DNA from: Dipteris shenzhenensis
Taxonomy: Eukaryota; Polypodiophyta; Polypodiopsida; Gleicheniales
Strand: one strand, 5' to 3'
NCBI GenBank assembly: GCA_047967505.1
Contig: CM106538.1
DNA: 64,000 nucleotides
Translations under genes and position numbers: made by a program
The notes under the pieces: generated by a model
What the model saw: only the letters and a program-made list of their open reading frames with translations
Told to the model about the DNA's origin: nothing
Databases searched by the model: none
Shown: piece after piece, positions 10,073 through 21,311 of the stretch
Layout of the letters: the number at the start of each line of letters is the position of its first letter
How positions within the stretch are numbered: position 1 is the first letter of the stretch

Positions 10073-10130
10073 TTGGGCTCTAGCAAGAAGATTTGGTAGT
10101 GTGTTTCTGTTTGCGAGTAGATTGTAAGAG

Positions 10131-11040
10131 ATGGCCCAACCTGCAAGACTGCGAATCCCACTGTTCGACGAGAGCGAAAAGTTGGACGGCACTAACTATC
10201 CACTCTGGAAGTTCAAGATGAAGACCATCCTAAGCGCATACGAGCTTTGGGATACTGCTACTGGGGTGGACGTGAAGCCGATTGCGAGACCGAATCCAGC
10301 CAATGCAGGACAACAGATAGTACCAACTGTGGATGAGATTCTCGCGTGGACAAGAAGAAATGCAGATGCGTTGTGTTCTACTGTCTGTAGTGTAAGTGAT
10401 TCTGTCATGGCATTAATTCAACATGTCACCACAGCGGAGTAGGCATGGACGGTCTTGAAAAATCAGTACGAGACCATGAATCAGACGTGGATTTAGAATC
10501 TAGAGACTCAACTCACGAATGAGAAACTGTTTGAGTCTGAAACGGCAGAGAAGTTCATCACCAGGGTGAAGAATCTGTGCGATCAGATGACTGCGATTGG
10601 CATCACCATCACCAGCGAGAATCTAGCACGAAGGTGCATATGGATTCTCCCACCAAAGTACCACGGTCTTGTTACAGTGCTGAATACGCAGAACAGAAAT
10701 CCACCCCTCAACTTTGAGGATTTCAACGCAATGCTTCTGGAGGAGGAGATGCGTCAAAAGACGAGGGCTGGAGAAGATTCGGCTTTCTGGGCTAGATCAA
10801 AGAAAGATAAGGGTAAGGACTCTGGTAACCCATCTTTTTGTGATGATAAAAAGAGAAAGAAGAAGATCATGTGCTTCTATTGCAACAAGGCAGGGCACAA
10901 GCAGAATGAGTGCCAGAAGAAGATTACATATGAGAAGAACGGAGTAAAGAATGAGTCCAGCAACAACATGCAGGCAGTACCAATAGAGTTGTTCGTAGCA
11001 ATTGAGGAGATTTGCACGGAGGCAGTTCATGTACCTATGG
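10131..11040 (+). pseudogene. B gag
   Basis: Starts MAQPARLRIPLFDESEKLDG at 10131, with WKFKMKTILSAYELW typical of the N-terminal DUF4219/UBN2 region, then SVSDSVMALIQHVTTAE and a stop at 10440. The core resumes (ETAEKFITRVKNLCDQM, PPKYHGLVTVLNTQN) and ends in a Lys-rich stretch with one zinc knuckle, CFYCNKAGHKQNEC (C-x2-C-x4-H-x4-C), near 10872. Two stops (10440, 10494) break an otherwise good frame. Family role is capsid/nucleocapsid. Confidence 0.88.
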
Positions 11041-12440
11041 ATGAACCTTGGATTATTGAAAGTGGTGCATCGCGCCACATGACCAATCGGAAGGATTGGT
11101 ATACCTCTCTACATCTAGTAGGGAATGACATCTTGGTAGTAGTCGGCAATGATGCAAAATGACCAGCAAAATGAAAAGGTACGATTGCTCTCAAGTCAGA
11201 TGGAGTTGTAAAACAGTTGTTCGATGTTCTTTATGTGCCAGATATCAAGAGGAACTTGTTGTCCGTTTTTGCGATCACGGATCGGGACCTCAAAGTTCAC
11301 TTCGATAAGAATGGCACACAGATTTTGGATCTTCAAGGGAAGGTCATTGTTAAAGGTACACGGCGTAACAACATCTACGAACTCTCAGCTTTCAGTGCTC
11401 GAGCCGATGTGAGCAACACTAAGCTGTGGCATGAGAGGTTTGGTCATCTAAACCTTAGTTCTTTAAAGGAGATGTATAAAAGTGGAATGATTGCGACCTA
11501 CCAGAAATTATAGATCTACCCGATGTATGTGAAGCTTGCATGATGGGCAAGCAGCATCGGCAACTCTTTCCTAAAGAGGCCAGCAGGGCAAAGGCTCCTC
11601 TAGAGCTCGTTCACACGGACCACTGTGGAAAGATGTAGACGAAAGCTTTGGGTGGTTCCTACTACTTCATGACGCTGATCGACGACTACAGTAGAAGGAT
11701 ATGGATATACTTCCTGAAGACTAAAGATGAGGCTTTTAGTAAGTTCAAAGAATGGCATGTAATGGTCGAGAAAGAAATGGGGAGGGAGGTGAAGAAGTTG
11801 AGATCAGATAGAGGTGGAGAGTTCACATCAAGTGAATTCAAAAGTTACTACAAAAGTCATGGGATCAAGAGGCAGAAACCCCCGCCACATACACCACAGT
11901 AAAATGGAGTAGCAGAGCGTAAGATGTGCGTCATCTACAAAATGGGCAGGAGTATGATGAAAGGGAAAGATTTGCCAAAGACTTTCTGGGCTGAAGCATA
12001 TAACACAGCAGTTTCCATTCTGAATCGTAGCTACACGAAGGCTGTGAACGGGATGCCTCCACTACAGGCCTTTTCTGGTAAGAAAACTTCAGCTACACAT
12101 TTCAGAGTTTCTGGATGTGACTGTTTTGTGCATGTCCCTGATGCTAATAGGACCAAATGGGAACCGAAGAGCCGGAAGTGTATTTTCTTGGGCTATAGTG
12201 AAGAGGCGAAGGGTTACCGTCTCTATAATCCTGTTACTAAGAAGGTAATAGTAAGTCGCGATGTGATCTTCTCAAAACAGCTGCATCAATTAGAGGAGGA
12301 TGCTTCCTTCCCAGACAACCACGACTAGGATATCCATCTAGTACAACCACCAAGAGCAGGCCGAGCTCCCCCAACGGTGCTTGGGAGGATTCAAGATAAA
12401 GAAGAGGAAGAAGAGCCTGTAGAACCACAAGGGCAACGGC
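11041..12440 (+). pseudogene. B protease and integrase
   Basis: Protease motif PWIIESGASRHMT at about 11046: the catalytic Asp is replaced by Glu. Stops at about 11161 and 11173 follow. Gag-pre-integrase DVLYVPDIKRNLLSV, then the zinc-binding part LWHERFGHLNLSSLKEM. The integrase core holds LELVHTDHCGKM (first Asp), GSYYFMTLIDDYSRRIWIYF, KKLRSDRGGEFTS (second Asp) and NGVAERK (Glu), then the C-terminal part VSGCDCFVHVPDANRTKW and RKCIFLGYSEEAKGYRLYN. Stops lie near 11511, 11636, 11900 and 12326. Confidence 0.88.
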
Positions 12441-12466
12441 CATTCCCGAAGTGGGTAAAGTAGATT

Positions 12467-12850
12467 TTGGATGGCACAGAACCTCCAGCCATTGAGGAGG
12501 AACCATCCGAACACAGCTGGTCCAAGAGATTAGAGGAGCAAAGAAGGGCGCAGGAACACTTGGTCAACTACGCTTTGATGACAAAGGTGATCCGTGCTAA
12601 AGAACCCAAGTGTCTTGAAGAGGCACAGGGTGATGATAGGTGGATGGAGGCTATGCAGTCGGAGTATGGCTCCATAATGAAGAACAACACTTGGGACCTT
12701 GTGGATCGACCACCAAAACGCAAGGTAATCAGCACCAAGTGGGTATACAAGACCAAGTACAAGTCCAACAGCAGGTTGGATAAGTACAAGGCTCGGCTCG
12801 TGGCAAAAGGATTGGCACAGGTACATGGTTTTGATTATCAAGATACTAAT
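12467..12850 (+). pseudogene. B reverse transcriptase, N-terminal part
   Basis: Reads PSEHSWSKRLEEQRRAQEHL, then DDRWMEAMQSEYGSIMKNNT, STKWVYKTKYKSNSRLDKYK and ARLVAKGLAQVHGFDYQDT. At about 12850, where copia elements continue into the first catalytic Asp region, homology stops abruptly and an unrelated 375-bp block begins. RT resumes at about 13226. Confidence 0.85.
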
Positions 12851-12902
12851 TTGCGTAAACCGTCTGCTGCCTACCAGTTACCTTCTCCTTCTCATAATTC
12901 TT

Positions 12903-13192
12903 CAACATCGACTACTCTTGTCGCTTGACTCTTCTGGCCATTTGCCCTCTACTCCTACATGCTTTTCCACCTTCAAAACAACTCCATAGTAGTTTGTGGA
13001 GGTAACGTTGCGAAAGTCACATGTGTTGTCGATTAGAAATTTTGTTTTGACAACTTGCCAGAACTAAAAGGTAGCATCGTCACTAAGCATGATACCTTTC
13101 AATGTCGAAAGAAAACCAGACTTGATGCCAACTTCTTCTATAATTTTAATGAGATTCTTGTTAAAACCATGGGATACTTCTAGGACAATCCT
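12903..13192 (-). other. Possible captured coding fragment inside B RT
   Basis: The block 12850-13225 is not copia-like and replaces the RT segment that should carry the first catalytic Asp. On the minus strand one frame stays open for about 96 codons with a single internal stop (near 13064). Readable pieces include VLEVSHGFNKNLIKIIEEVG, GFLSTLKGIMLSDDATF, then FWQVVKTKFLIDNTCDFRNV and YYGVVLKVEKHVGVEGKWPE. Composition and length suggest former protein-coding DNA, read opposite to the host element. I do not recognise the family. It could be a gene fragment picked up by template switching, a filler at a repaired break, or chance. Confidence 0.4.
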
Positions 13193-13225
13193 TCAAAGTG
13201 TCTTGCTATATCATGCAACCCTTGA

Positions 13226-13735
13226 GAAGAAATGCGAAAGGAGGAAGTATACGTGGAACAACCACCAGGTTTTGTGATCCCCGATTCAGAAGGTAAAGTC
13301 TGTAAAGTGAAGAAGGCACTTTACGGGCTGAAACAGGCCCCACGAGCGTGGTACTAATAGATTGATGCCTACTTTTTGCAAAACGGATTCAGGAGGAGCC
13401 CATCTAATGCAAATTTGTATATCTATAGAGAAGGAGGTAGGTGTATGATCATGGTCCTTTATGTGGACGACCTTGTCATAACAGGGAACCATGAAGAAAA
13501 GATCTCGTAGACAAAGCAGTTGCTAGGAAGAGAGCTTGAAATGACAGACCTCGGACTGATGCATTTCTGTTTGGGGATTGAAGTTTGGCAAGAGCCAAAA
13601 CAGATCTTCATCTCACAGCTGAAGTATGCTGGAGAGATACTGAAGGCATTTGGCATGGCTGAGTGCAAGACAGTTGGCACCCCTATGGAGGTTGATGTGA
13701 AGCTCTCAAACGAGGATTCATCACCACTGGTGGAC
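13226..13735 (+). pseudogene. B reverse transcriptase, C-terminal part
   Basis: Resumes with [37 protein letters not shown] followed by a stop, DAYFLQNGFRRSP, then MIMVLYVDDLVITGNHEEK with the intact YVDD catalytic motif near 13460. Continues GRELEMTDLGLMHFCLGIEV and LKYAGEILKAFGMAECKTVG. The palm is intact but detached from its N-terminus by the foreign insert. Confidence 0.88.
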
Positions 13736-14347
13736 AAAGCGAAGTACAGAAGGCTTGTTGGCAGTTTGATTTACTTGTGCAACACATGGTCGGACATCAG
13801 TTTTGCGACTGGTGTACTAAGCAGGTTTTCCAATAAGCCCCGGGAGAACCATTGGAGGGCAGGGATGTAGGTGCTGAAATACATCAAAGGCACACTTTAT
13901 TATGGCATCACCTATACCAAGGGTAACATCTTGACTAGATTCTGTGACTCGGATTGGGCAGGAGATGTGGACAGGTTACTGTTTCTCACTTGGATCTGGA
14001 GTTGTATCATGGGTCAACAAGAAGCAACCTACAGTTCCTCTTTCTTCTACCGAGGCCGAGTAAAATCAGCATGTTTTGCTTCTTATAAGGCAATGTGGTT
14101 GAGGAGGATTTTAGGGGACATGGGTGCAGTGCAGAACAAGCCTACGCAGTTATCATGTGACAATTAGAGTTGCATGGCAATTGCAAAGAACCCTGCGTTC
14201 CTCGCTCGCACAAAACACATTGACATTCAATATCACTTTGTATGCGAGCTCATCATGGCCTTGGTGTACTATCCAACTACAGAGAATGATGCGGACATCT
14301 TCATGAAGGCTCTTGGAAGAGACTTGCTGGAGAGGCATCTTCATTGA
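13736..14347 (+). pseudogene. B RNase H
   Basis: YRRLVGSLIYLCNTWSDISF leads into RNase [12 protein letters not shown] (Asp motif), then a shifted frame in the SKKQ-like region. The AEAEYKA-equivalent is corrupted, followed by AMWLRRILGDMG, LSCDN-stop, KNPAFLARTKHIDIQYHFV and NDADIFMKALGRDLLERHLH-stop. Several stops and shifts. Confidence 0.85.
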
Positions 14348-14391
14348 CTTGGCATTGGGCCGAAAAAGTAAGTTCACTTGTGGGTGGACAT

Positions 14392-15081
14392 TGAGGGAAG
14401 GTGTTAGACATCAATGCTCCATTCTCGTGTAACTACGTGGGAACCAGCTAACTCCCATATGAGGAGAAGGCATTTGAGTAGCTCGGTTATCCGATAGGTC
14501 CTGGTTTGGACACTAGATAGGGGCCATGTGTAACCTGATGGCTAGACGGCTTCAGATAGACTTGGCACACTGCCAACTAGGCTACATGCAAGTGCAGGAA
14601 GGCATCCCATGACTAACTGCACTGAGGGTAGATGGAGCATTTCTTGGGGCAGCCCACTCTCGAGCTACGAGGCCCGCTATTTGGAGCCCCAAATGATCTC
14701 GGATGGCTCTATTTTGTGCCACAGTTCTAATGTGTGGTCAGTGGCCCGACCTTCAATCGGCCGTTTCGGGTCGACTGGGTCGGTCTCCCAATTGGGTCTA
14801 ACCGACTACAACTGGTGGTTATATAAGAGCAAGCCCGTGAAGCCCATATTCATCACTGGCTAGAGCAACCCTGATTCCTTAGCATCCAGCCTCCGTTCTC
14901 CTACTGTTTCCAGCATGACATCGAAGCTTCTCACACAAGAGCGCACGGCTGGGAGGTAGCGCCATCTATTGTATCAGTTTTACAATAATCAAGATTTTGA
15001 TTCTCCATACTATCTGCTTTTCTCTCTTGCATACGAGATTCTGTTATCTATTGAGCACAGACGTTGTATTGTTTTCTTGCA
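14392..15081 (+). repeat. B polypurine tract and full 3' LTR
   Basis: The purine tract TTGAGGGAAG (14392-14401) precedes the LTR start TGTTAGACATCAATG at 14402. The LTR is 680 bp and ends TTTTCTTGCA at 15081, directly touching A2. It includes the TATATAAG box near 14821. Confidence 0.88.
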
Positions 15082-16286
15082 AATCCATCATATTTCAGCC
15101 TATCGACAGGATACTTAACTCTGGTAGACCTGCACAAAATAGGCTCACTACTAGGTGCTCTCAAAACATCCCTTGTGTTCCTTACTCCAGGTGTAACAAC
15201 AGAAGGAATACCCAACTCATCATCAAGGCTCTGTTCCGAGCCACTCGATTCACCATCCACATAAGAGTGACTTGCATTCACATCAAACATGGGCTGATCT
15301 ACTTTCTCTTTTCCTTTTTGTGATACTTGCATACCACTATCTGCATTGCTTTGAGGAGATCCTCCTGATCTCAATCTACCTGTCCATGGCGAAGTATGTG
15401 AACCAATGCTAGAGGACACTATAGGTCCACTAATATTTTGTGATTGCTGTTGTGAATTCTGTGCAGCATTACCATTTTGTGCATCTACATCATCAATCAC
15501 ATTTATTGGTTTATACCAGCTGCTCATCTCATCAAAAACAACATCTGTGCTTACTGTAAACTTACGAGTAGAAGGGTTATAGCATCTATACCCTTTCTGC
15601 AGCAGAGAATAACCAATAAAGATGCACTTCTCAGCTTTTTGATCCAACTTGGATCTCAACTCATCTGACACATGAACATAGGCAATGCAACCAAAAACTT
15701 TCAAATGAGAAATATCTAGTTTCCTACCAGTATACCTCTCCTCTAGCGTCATGCCATGTATTGTTGTAGTGGGAGTCCTGTTCATTATGTAGACTGCTGT
15801 AGCAACTGCTTCAGCCCAATAATAGTCTGGCAGGTCTTTTTCATTGAGCATGGCATGAGATACCTCTCCAATATTCCTTTTTTTCCTTTCTACAAGTCCA
15901 TTTTGCTGTGGGGTATGACTGCATGAATATTGTTGCTTTATGCCATGCTCGTGCACGAACCTTGCAAACTCATTTGAGAGGTACTCTCCCCCTCCATTTG
16001 ACCTTAGGCATTTTATTTGCAGGCCTGTTTCTTTCTCAACCATAGCTTTAAAAGCTTTGAAATGCCCAAACACTTCACTTTTCTTTTTCATAAAATACAC
16101 CCAAACTTTTCTGCTGTAGTCATCAATAAAAGTAACAAAATAATGACAGCCTCCAATAGATGCAGCTTCAGTAGTCCACACATCAGAGTGGATTAATTCC
16201 AATGGCCTCTTACTCTCTTGAACATGTCTAGGAAATGGTTTCCTTGCCTGTTTTCCAAATTGACAGGCTTCACATAACTTATGCAT
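15082..16286 (-). pseudogene. A2 integrase, open but with an altered core
   Basis: An open frame of about 400 codons down from 16286. CEACQFGKQARKPFPRHVQ is the end of the zinc-binding domain. The core has LELIHSDVWTTEAAS (first Asp), GCHYFVTFIDDYSRKVWVYF, KCLRSNGGGEYLSNEF (the second acidic residue is Asn, where A1 has Asp) and PQQNGLVERKKRN (Glu). The C-terminal part runs VFGCIAYVHVSDELRSKLD and [19 protein letters not shown], then a Ser/Gln-rich linker. The last ~10 residues before the stop come from B LTR sequence. Integrase joins cDNA into the host genome; the altered core residue argues against activity. Confidence 0.88.
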
Positions 16287-16975
16287 TTATGCAACCTTGA
16301 ACTTAGGCAAAATCCTGCAATAATATTTTGGGCCTGCATTAATTTAAGTCGATATACATTAACATGACCAATGCATTTATGCCAGATATCAATATCTACA
16401 ACTACACCGATCCCATGTGCGAACATTACTGCACTCAATTCAGGCACGTTTGCGTCCAACGTAAACATCATGCCCTTCTTCTTCCCTTTTGCTATCAAGC
16501 GACCTTTATTTTTCATATCCTCAAAAAAGCATCCATGAGGATTAAATCTGACCTGCAAGCCCTGCTCAACCATTTGACCAACAGAAACCAGGTTCTTGGT
16601 GATATTCGGGACATGAAATACATCAAACAGGTATTTCTTTTTCCCATCCTGCATAGACAAAGGAATTTTACCAATCTGCACAATAGGATGTACAGTATCA
16701 TCACCAATCTCCACAGATCTTGGTCTTTCCATTTTCCTTGCATCTTGCATCCATTCTGCATGACCTGTCATGTGGTTTGATGCACTTGAGTCAACATACC
16801 ACAGACCATTGCTTTCTTCTGCACTTGTCACAGAATTGGTCATGTGCTGCACCATAAACAAATGCTCATTTCTGTCATCACCCTGTCTACTAGAAAATGC
16901 ATAATTGCCTTGCTGCAATTTTCCAGTCATGATGTCATTCTGCTTTTTAGAGCAATCTTTAACCATATGACCCAT
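16193..16975 (-). pseudogene. A2 nucleocapsid end, protease and gag-pre-integrase
   Basis: Frame down from 16975: KMGHMVKDCSKKQNDIM is the tail of the zinc knuckle, whose N-terminal cysteine region has a stop. Then LWYVDSSASNHMTGHAEW, with Asp-Ser-Ser replacing the retropepsin Asp-Ser-Gly, as in A1. It continues through LFDVFHVPNITKNLVSVGQ and IDIWHKCIGHVNVYRLKLMQ, then shifts frame into the integrase ORF at about 16290. Confidence 0.85.
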
Positions 16976-17818
16976 TTTACCATAGTACTAGCATTCAACA
17001 TTGTTGTTTGCATTTTGGCCTCTCTACCATCCACCACGACCTCTTTGGCTCCCCCTGCCTCTAAAGTTACCATGCCCTCCTCCATAGGACTGGTTTTCAT
17101 AAATTTGGTGCATATACTGAATTTTGCCATGGCCTCCAGATCGGCCTGCTCTACCTTTGCCTCTACCTCTTCCAGCATTTGAGTAGAAGACAGTTTCTTT
17201 TGAAGTTCCTCCTGAAGAAGATGCACCACCATTTCTCTGCTCTTCACAAATTAGAAGAGCAATAAACTCCTCAAAATCAGGAAAATTCTCTTGGACAGCA
17301 ATGGATGTATGGAACTGTGCATAATTCTCTCCTAGACCATTCAAGATCATAGAAACTAAATCATCATCTTCCACTAGCGACCCAATAGAAGCAAGTGCAT
17401 ATGCAATCTTCTTCACCTTCATGTGGTAGTCATTGATGCTCATATTTTCTCTTTGCACATTATGCAACTCTTGCTTGAGCTACATTTTCCTCACTTGCAT
17501 ATTTGTGCTATACATTTTTGTCAAAGTATCCCACGCCTCCTTCGGCGTGCTTGCATCCTAAATATGCACAATCATAGAATATAAAATACTGATAGACAGC
17601 CAGTGCATAACTTTTCTGGCTCTCTCATGCCAGTCTTTAAATGCCTGCAACTCCTGTTGATTGGGAACATTAGGAATAACTGGTTCTTATTCAGCTCCAG
17701 TAATGAACTCCTAATAGCCTTTTCTCTTAAGGAAATTCATCATTCTAAACTTCCATGTTTGGAAGTTGTTCTTGTCAAGCTTTTCAGTGACTATATGTGA
17801 AAGAGCATCAGACGCCAT
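16976..17818 (-). pseudogene. A2 gag
   Basis: Reads down from the ATG at 17818 (MASDALSHIVTEKLDKNNF-type start). Stops interrupt the N-terminal third. The longest open part (17467-17024) carries NMSINDYHMKVKKIAYALAS, DDLVSMILNGLGENYAQFH and FEEFIALLICEEQRNGGASS, then a Gly/Arg-rich region (GRGRGKGRAGRSGG). Confidence 0.85.
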
Positions 17819-18350
17819 TACAGAACACTGCAAAAATATTCTGTCACTGCAAAAAACACAACTTCTCCCTCACAAGGGCAAATCTGCAAAACTGACGAAA
17901 GTGGTATTTGACCACACATTCACTTCCTAGTGATGATTTTGCATCAACACGCAATAAGAATGATTCTGTCACTCCCAATATCTCTATGCACAGGCATACG
18001 ATGCAATTTCTGAGGTAACGTTTCACCGACTTGCGGAACCGTGGACGCACAGTAAAAAATAGGGCACTTTTCTAAGTGCCTGCAAAAAACTTCCGCCACC
18101 AAGACGGGCCCCGAAATGGCCTCTAATCAAAAAAATAATGTCATAAAGGGCTTTGCCTAATCCCACAGCATATACTGCCCTCTCACTACACCACAAAGGC
18201 ATCCCAATCTGAGACAGTGCACTCTTGCACTTTCCGACTGTACTACCTATAGAGATTTGCACCCAAACTTGAAAAAGAAAGAAACACTGATCCTCTTACC
18301 AAGACACCGCGAACTTGGTTTGCTTTCTTGAGCTCCTTACCATGAACCGA

Positions 18351-18634
18351 GCTCTAATACCATGTGAAGAGAGTGGGAGAGAACTAAGGAGTCTCACTTG
18401 CAGCTTTCTCACATACACAATGGGGGAATTCACATAAAGGTGGAGGTTGAAAATAGTTTTCCTCTTCTTAGTTGTGAAAGCCAAAAGAACTCTCTCTCAG
18501 TACAAAAGGAATAGGTGAACCCTATATGTGGGTCACAAACCAAACTCAACTAACCTAGGTGGCATACTAACTGAGCCACTAACTAGAGTACATAAAAATA
18601 GCTGTCATCCAGCTATTATTCATGGGCAGTGTAC
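18351..18634 (-). repeat. A2 partial 5' LTR and primer site
   Basis: The LTR in reverse, TGTGAAGAGAGTGGG from 18363, matching A LTR up to GTGTAC at about 18634, after which unrelated sequence begins. The adjacent CTCTAATACCA (18351-18362) is the reverse complement of a one-base variant of the Met-tRNA primer site. Confidence 0.85.
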
Positions 18635-18639
18635 TAGGC

Positions 18640-19925
18640 CTGCACTGGCTTGTTTACATCCGAATATGGGGGCATACTAGGATCGACTTGATAAGGGGCT
18701 CATCCAGATGTAGAGGAGGTGGCGAGGGTGGCTGTCTCCTCATTTGAACTATTATGGATAAGCAATTGATTCATTCCTTTGCCCACCCTGGTGACCTTCT
18801 TGGACTTTGTCTGCGGGGGCTAGGGTGACTTGGGAAGCACCAAATGCTTCACATATTTTTTCAAATTGATCCACGTGGGAGTCCGCATATCCTTCCCCAA
18901 GAAATTTAGTTATTAGCTTGGATATGGCTATGGTCGACGACTCCTAGAGGGATTGGTGATCCCTATGAGAAATACGGGTATAGATGGGGGTGGAGAATCC
19001 CCGTTGTTCCTAGTGCATCCATGAGGATACGCATCGCCGCATTTGATAGCATTGTTTAGGAAGCTTTTGGAGGCGGCACTGTTGTGCGCCTAATAGGGCG
19101 AGAGGCAACCTTAAGACTTTTCCACGTAGCAGGGTCCAAATTTGTGATACCGGTACCAATGTTGGGTCTGTTTAGCCTGCTCCCCTGTACATCGCAGCAA
19201 TAACTATGGGAGTATAATGTTGGGCTTTTGGAGGAAGCAGGTTACCAGGAATTTGCATGGACACTCCTTGCATTGGTCTGTAAGGTGGAACTTGCAAGGG
19301 CATATAGCCAGCAAATGTTGGGGGCACATGGAAGGTTGGAGGTTCATGAGAGTTTCCCCCTTGGAAATCCTATGAGTTTCCAAGGCCGGGGTTTTGTCTT
19401 GCAAAGTCCCTCATCCATGGTTCTTCATCTTCCATGTGCTCCGAGTCAGGGTGCCCCGTGAAGACAGTGGGTCCAGAGTCCACAAAGACGGCCTTAGTCC
19501 CTGCATGTGGCTCAAGGACTGGGTGTCGTTGGCCTCCTTTCCATGGGCATGCTAACGAAAGGGCTCTCCATTTCTACTGAATGCGATCGGCCTAACCATC
19601 CAAATATGCTGGATATAGTTCCCCTTAGTTTGGAGGCTATGGAAGGAGCAGGGGCATGAGGTGGAGCTATGCTACTATAGGGGGCTTCAGAATGCCTTGG
19701 GCCAGTGGGTTCTTGCATTTACTCATTCAAGCTCTCGGTCTTGTCTATACTAGAGGGATCACTACGTTGGGGCCCTAACACTGAGTGAGAGCTAGGGATT
19801 CCACTCCCTATTGGAAAACTTGGGTGAAAGGTAGGTTGCAAGTAGTTTGAAATGTTGTCCTTGGGCTCCAGCTCCTTGGACAAAATTCTCTTGGACCTCA
19901 AGTGCATGTATGAGATCATTGCAAG
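18640..19925 (-). pseudogene. Ty3/gypsy-type gag relic
   Basis: Minus-strand decayed gag. It begins near 19919 with MISYMHLRSKRILSKELEP and continues GIPSSHSVLGPQRSDPSS and IASKLRGTISSIFGWLGRS. MEDEEPWMRDFARQNPGLGN lies at about 19424, and near 18900 KLITKFLGEGYADSHVDQFE precedes KICEAFGASQ. The last part is the kind of capsid-entry motif seen in plant Ty3/gypsy gag. A paralogous fragment at 33109-33640 (MDNEDPWMREFCRQD, VASRIRGTFSSMLSCLGRT) confirms the frame. Stops and shifts break it, for example after GLGNS. No protease or polymerase follows before A2 interrupts. Confidence 0.65.
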
Positions 19926-20480
19926 GGTACACCCTACTTCAAATTTAGTTCTATATTTTTTGGGATCATAGAATCTTTTCTCAGAGCTATCCCTCTAGTT
20001 GAAGGGTTAGATATATGCCTATAGATCGTAGGGACAATCTTAAGGAGATGATCAATGGGATAGCTATTGACACATGTTAGCGGGTTAGGTTGAGGTTGGT
20101 ATGCCTCTGAGTCGGTGGGTTAGTGTTAAAGCAACAGGCATCGGGATATTCAAGTCGATGGGATGTGAGTATGGCAATGATCATGGGGTTAGCAATAAAT
20201 TAATGGGCAACGAGATGGCTTGCCTCGGAGGGATAGTAAGATGGCACCGATCGGAGGGTTAGTTGTAGGCCAACGTATCGTAGGGATAGTCTTAAGGCAT
20301 TGGGTCCACTCATGTTAGGTCGGGGAGATAGCAAACCCTTACACATCATAAATAAGGCAATGGGTTAGGTGATTGCCATGGGTCAGGTGGGTAGGATGGA
20401 GCTAAGGCTACAGGTCATGGGGATAGCGAGCTAAGGCAATAGGTATTGGGGATAGGAATTGTCTGGGAACACGCCATTTT
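19926..20480. repeat. Degenerate GGGTTAG/AAGGCAAT-rich repeats
   Basis: About 400 bp (20040-20455) of loosely repeated units such as AAGGCAATGGGTTAGGT, GGGATAGTCTTAAGG, CATGGGGATAGCGAG and CAATAGGTATTGGGGATAG. Periodicity is irregular (roughly 40-50 bp). No coding potential. It lies where the leader of the adjacent gypsy gag would be. Confidence 0.5.
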
Positions 20481-20895
20481 GTCGACTCTCTTCTAATGAT
20501 TCCTGGTGGTTGTCCAAGTTTTGTTCCAAGTTTGTGTGCATGGGGTGGTTGTTAAGGACCTTAACTACCAACCATAAACAAAAAACATCACAAAACAATA
20601 ACTTTTGGCACACAAACGAGTGGTTTCTACAAGTTGGACTGTCAAGCACCCAAAACCACTTCAAAATTCCACTCCAATCTTCATTTTCAAGTGTTTTTAC
20701 TTAGATTTGACACTACAACCAACTTAGCAATTATTCTAGCTACTTCTTGTATAAACAAACATAAAAAAACAATAAAAAACAAGCTCAATTTCATAACACT
20801 GGCTTTATGGGTAGAAAGTTGAAAAGTGAGCATTCCTACCCTAAAATCACTCTTTCTTCACTAGTTTCCGCTTCCAAACAGAGCTAATAGACCTG

Positions 20896-21076
20896 CTTAC
20901 TCCCATGCTACTCCTTGTGGGAGCATTGCATATTGAAGCCTTCATGCGTGTCACTTGAGTGCCTACTGAATCATTGCAATGGAGAGCTACTTACTCCCAT
21001 GCTACTCCTTGTGGGAGCATTGCATATTGAAGCCTTCATGCATGTCACTTGAGTGCCTACTGAATCATTGCAATGG
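20896..21076 (+). repeat. 94-bp tandem duplication
   Basis: CTTACTCCCATGCTACTCC ... CATTGCAATGG occurs at 20896-20982 and again at 20990-21076 with one or two differences (GCGTGTC against CATGTC). A recent local duplication. Confidence 0.85.
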
Positions 21077-21306
21077 GGTTTCCACCGGAAGAGAAAGAGA
21101 AAGTGGAGGGGAAGGGAAGGGGAGGGAGAAGGAGAATCGTGGCAAACACCAAAGGCAAACAAGGAGAGCAAGCAAACCTCAATCTCAACACATGAGCAAG
21201 AAGAGAGCTTGTATTTCTCAAAGCTTGCATATAACAATAAAGACCAAAGTCAACCACTTGGCCTTTTATACAAGTCACATTGTGAAGGGAGGGCCAACTC
21301 TATTCC

Positions 21307-21311
21307 TTGTA

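Larger units (their letters stand above)
9595..15081 (+). mobile_element. Ty1/copia element B
   Basis: Plus-strand copia element with its own LTR family, unrelated to A and C. Order: 5' LTR missing its first ~230 bp (9595-10060), primer site, gag, protease, integrase, RT interrupted by a foreign ~375 bp, RNase H, polypurine tract, full 3' LTR (14402-15081). Stops occur in every domain. The left flank (9480-9594, about 115 bp) is unassigned, and the right end touches truncated element A2 with no target-site duplication visible, so both borders look like deletion joins. Confidence 0.9.
15081..18634 (-). mobile_element. Ty1/copia element A, copy 2 (A2), truncated
   Basis: Minus-strand copy of A. 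It keeps part of the 5' LTR (18634 to 18363), the primer site (18362 to 18351), gag (from 17818), protease, integrase, and the start of the RT approach ([10 protein letters not shown]-like) before being cut off at 15081 by the B 3' LTR. RT, RNase H and 3' LTR are gone. Its integrase is the longest unbroken one in the window. Confidence 0.9.
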
